Of a stretch of 7,598 nt of DNA, positions 6,392 to 7,598 are shown in pieces. The translations under genes and the position numbers were made by a program. How positions within the stretch are numbered: position 1 is the first letter of the stretch; the number at the start of each line of letters is the position of its first letter. The notes under the pieces are model-generated. The model saw nothing but the letters and a program-made list of their open reading frames with translations, was not told the DNA's origin and searched no databases. This DNA is from Dehalococcoidia bacterium (GTDB lineage Bacteria; Chloroflexota; Dehalococcoidia; UBA3495; JAAXIE01), in contig JAAXIE010000079.1 in assembly GCA_012270525.1 (NCBI GenBank), positions 1 to 7,598 on the forward strand. The letters are read 5' to 3'.

Positions 6392-6421
6392 CTTGGTTGA
6401 GGCATCCGCACGCTCCTCAAC
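6392..6421 (+). other. Possible stem-loop between the second VOC gene and the EVE gene
   Basis: GTTGAGG (6396-6402) and CCTCAAC (6415-6421) are a perfect 7-bp inverted repeat with a 12-nt loop. A smaller one, CCAAG/CTTGG (6380-6384 and 6392-6396), lies just upstream and shares one base with it. Neither has a T-run. They could mark the end of the VOC transcript, but may be chance. Confidence 0.25.
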
Positions 6422-6478
6422 ACCGAGGCAAGAAGATGGAGCGGGCACTGTAAAGTGCGTCGGTAGAGCGGAGGGCAT

Positions 6479-7012
6479 ATGGCCTACTTCTCGGACGTGT
6501 CAAGCCCTGAAACTTGGGGTGAATTCCTTCGGACCGACGGGACGGTCACCGGTTTTGAGGAGAAGTATCGGCGGATAGCGACTGAACAGGTCAAGCAGGG
6601 GGATATCTTCATCTGCTACATCAAGGTCCTGTCCAGTTGGTGTGGTGTTCTCCAAGTTGACTCCGACGCCTATCACGACAGCACCAGGCGCTTTGTGAAT
6701 CGTGCCCTGGACCCATATACAGTTCGGTTCAAAGTCAAACCAATCGTCGTGCTCGAACCCGAACGCGCGATACCCATCAAGAACGAAAGTGTCTGGAATA
6801 CTCTATCGTTCACAAGGGACATAGAACTTGGTCGTGGTGGCTGGTCATGGTTCTTTCGGCCAACCCTGAGAAGATTTCAAGAAGAGGATGGTAAGTACCT
6901 CGTCGACTTGTTGACCGGGCAGCTCTCCGGGCAGGATACCGATGTTCGGGAGTCAATTCGCCAACATGCACAACAGATTCTTGATCTCACAGAGCAACTG
7001 AGGGAAGGCTAG
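6479..7012 (+). CDS. EVE-domain protein (PUA-like reader of modified bases)
   Basis: A 177-residue protein whose first ~145 residues read as an EVE domain: SPETWGEFL (9-17), KQGDIFICYIKVLSSWCGVLQV (from 39; W54), VRFKVKPIVVLEPERAIPI (82-100), NTLSFTR (107-113) and W123 with FFR at 125-127. EVE is a PUA/YTH-related fold that binds modified bases. In bacteria it is common in or beside modification-dependent restriction systems such as McrBC. Here it has no fused nuclease, only a charged helical tail (about 153-175). It is therefore a sensor or regulator needing a partner, or acts on modified RNA. GGAGGG sits close to the ATG, 4-5 nt away. The gene is about 52% G+C by count over most of its length, against roughly 65-70% in coxM, and uses AT-ending codons more freely, a sign of transfer. 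It converges on the DUF1116 gene. Domain call good, role inferred. Confidence 0.8.
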   Translation: MAYFSDVSSPETWGEFLRTDGTVTGFEEKYRRIATEQVKQGDIFICYIKVLSSWCGVLQVDSDAYHDSTRRFVNRALDPYTVRFKVKPIVVLEPERAIPIKNESVWNTLSFTRDIELGRGGWSWFFRPTLRRFQEEDGKYLVDLLTGQLSGQDTDVRESIRQHAQQILDLTEQLREG

Positions 7013-7027
7013 CCGCAAAGTTTCCCA

Positions 7028-7045
7028 CGCTCTGACCGTAGAGCG
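7028..7045. other. Short inverted repeat between convergent genes
   Basis: CGCTCT (7028-7033) and AGAGCG (7040-7045) form a 6-bp stem with a 6-nt loop in the 66-bp gap between the EVE gene and the converging DUF1116 gene. It is well placed for a shared terminator but lacks a T-run on either strand. Confidence 0.3.
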
Positions 7046-7078
7046 ACCGGAGAGATGTAGAAGCAGAATTTCAGCCCC

Positions 7079-7598
7079 CTAACCACCGGCAAGCTTCTCC
7101 GCTAGGGCTTCTAGGGCTGCGTGGAAGCAGGGCATGGGGGCGCGGACGATTCCTGCGCCTATCTGGCCAATGCCCGGCTCCTTGTGGGCGATGCCGGTGT
7201 TTATCACGGGGGTGATGTCGGTTTCCACCACCTTGCGGATGTCCACGCCGCAGGGCACGCCTTGGAAATCGAGGGTCAGTATGGCCATGTTGGGATTGCG
7301 ACCGACTGTTATCTCCCCCATCTCCCGGCTGTAGTTCAACGCGTCGCGGAAGGTGCCCGCTCCCAGGAATCCCGCCACCGCAGGCGATCCCGCCATGGCG
7401 AAGGCACCGACTCCAAAGGTCTCCAGAATGGCACTGTCGCCGAGGTCGGGGTTGGAGTCTTCGATCGTGTAGCCGGGGAAGTAGAAACCTTGGGGCATGT
7501 TGCTGGTCGCGGTGAACCACCGGCCGCCCAAACCACTGACGCGTATGCCGAATTCGGTCCCATTGCGGGCCATGGTGTAGACCAGGCTGGAACCCGGC
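7079..7598 (-). CDS. DUF1116 protein, AllG/YlbE-like (C-terminal part; start beyond right edge)
   Basis: About 172 C-terminal residues of a gene that enters from the right edge and stops at a TAG at 7079-7081. The sequence follows the conserved end of DUF1116 proteins: ARNGTEFGIRVSGL, WFTA, QGFYFPGYTIEDSNPDLGDSAILETFGVGAFAMAGSPAV, then NPNMAILTLDFQGVPCGVDIRKVVE, PVINTGIAHKEPGIGQIGAGIVRAPMPCF. Full-length members are around 420-480 residues, so well over half is outside. E. coli AllG (YlbE) is part of the oxamate carbamoyltransferase that splits oxalurate in allantoin breakdown, working with AllF (FdrA) and AllH. Many family members stand beside fdrA-like genes in unrelated bacteria, and their substrates are less clear. 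The open frame runs past the ATG at 7573 with matching upstream residues, so that ATG is internal. The gene lies on the opposite strand to the cox/VOC/EVE genes and its partners would be upstream, off the window. Confidence 0.85.
   Translation of the reverse strand, partial: PGSSLVYTMARNGTEFGIRVSGLGGRWFTATSNMPQGFYFPGYTIEDSNPDLGDSAILETFGVGAFAMAGSPAVAGFLGAGTFRDALNYSREMGEITVGRNPNMAILTLDFQGVPCGVDIRKVVETDITPVINTGIAHKEPGIGQIGAGIVRAPMPCFHAALEALAEKLAGG

Noticed and set aside
1..7598. Mobile-element signs: transposase, integrase, terminal repeats, tRNA attachment site, CRISPR.
   Set aside because: I found no such genes, no tRNA-like fold and no regularly spaced repeats. The EVE gene's composition suggests transfer, but no boundary could be placed.

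Overview
The window is about 7.6 kb of GC-rich bacterial DNA, roughly 60 to 65% G+C in most genes by eye. It carries eight protein genes, of which the first and last run off the ends. No rRNA, tRNA, CRISPR array, transposase or integrase is visible. The mix of genes (CO-dehydrogenase-type CoxG/CoxM/CoxS subunits, an acetolactate-synthase-like thiamine diphosphate enzyme, VOC-fold proteins and a DUF1116/AllG-like protein) is reminiscent of uncultured Chloroflexota such as SAR202 or Dehalococcoidia. That placement is a guess from gene content, not from any marker gene.

Layout. On the minus strand, positions 1-1634 hold the first 544 codons of a restriction-modification enzyme with a PD-(D/E)xK-like nuclease domain followed by an N6-adenine methyltransferase domain. 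Immediately upstream of it on the same strand, 1688-3298 encodes a complete thiamine diphosphate enzyme. A 323-bp divergent intergenic region (3299-3621) follows, with candidate promoters in both directions and a short repeat that may be an operator. On the plus strand come coxG (3622-4065), a CoxM-type FAD subunit (4129-5010), a CoxS-type iron-sulfur subunit (5011-5484), a hairpin, two tandem paralogous VOC proteins (5556-5933 and 5982-6362) and an EVE-domain protein (6479-7012). From 7079 to the right edge, on the minus strand, lies the C-terminal part of a DUF1116 protein related to AllG/YlbE.

How it fits together. CoxM and CoxS are the electron-transfer subunits of a molybdenum hydroxylase (CO dehydrogenase/xanthine dehydrogenase superfamily), and CoxG is the accessory protein that works with such enzymes at the membrane. 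The catalytic molybdopterin subunit (CoxL) is absent between or after them, so the complex must obtain it from another locus or have a different role. The divergent TPP enzyme, the VOC pair and the AllG-like gene suggest an oxidative catabolic neighbourhood whose substrate cannot be read from the sequence. The restriction-type enzyme at one end and the EVE protein (a reader of modified bases, with clearly lower G+C) near the other look like defence genes interspersed in the metabolic block. The EVE gene is the best candidate for recent acquisition. I found no convincing wholly new system. The most unusual points are the L-less cox cluster and the EVE/restriction-type gene pair.
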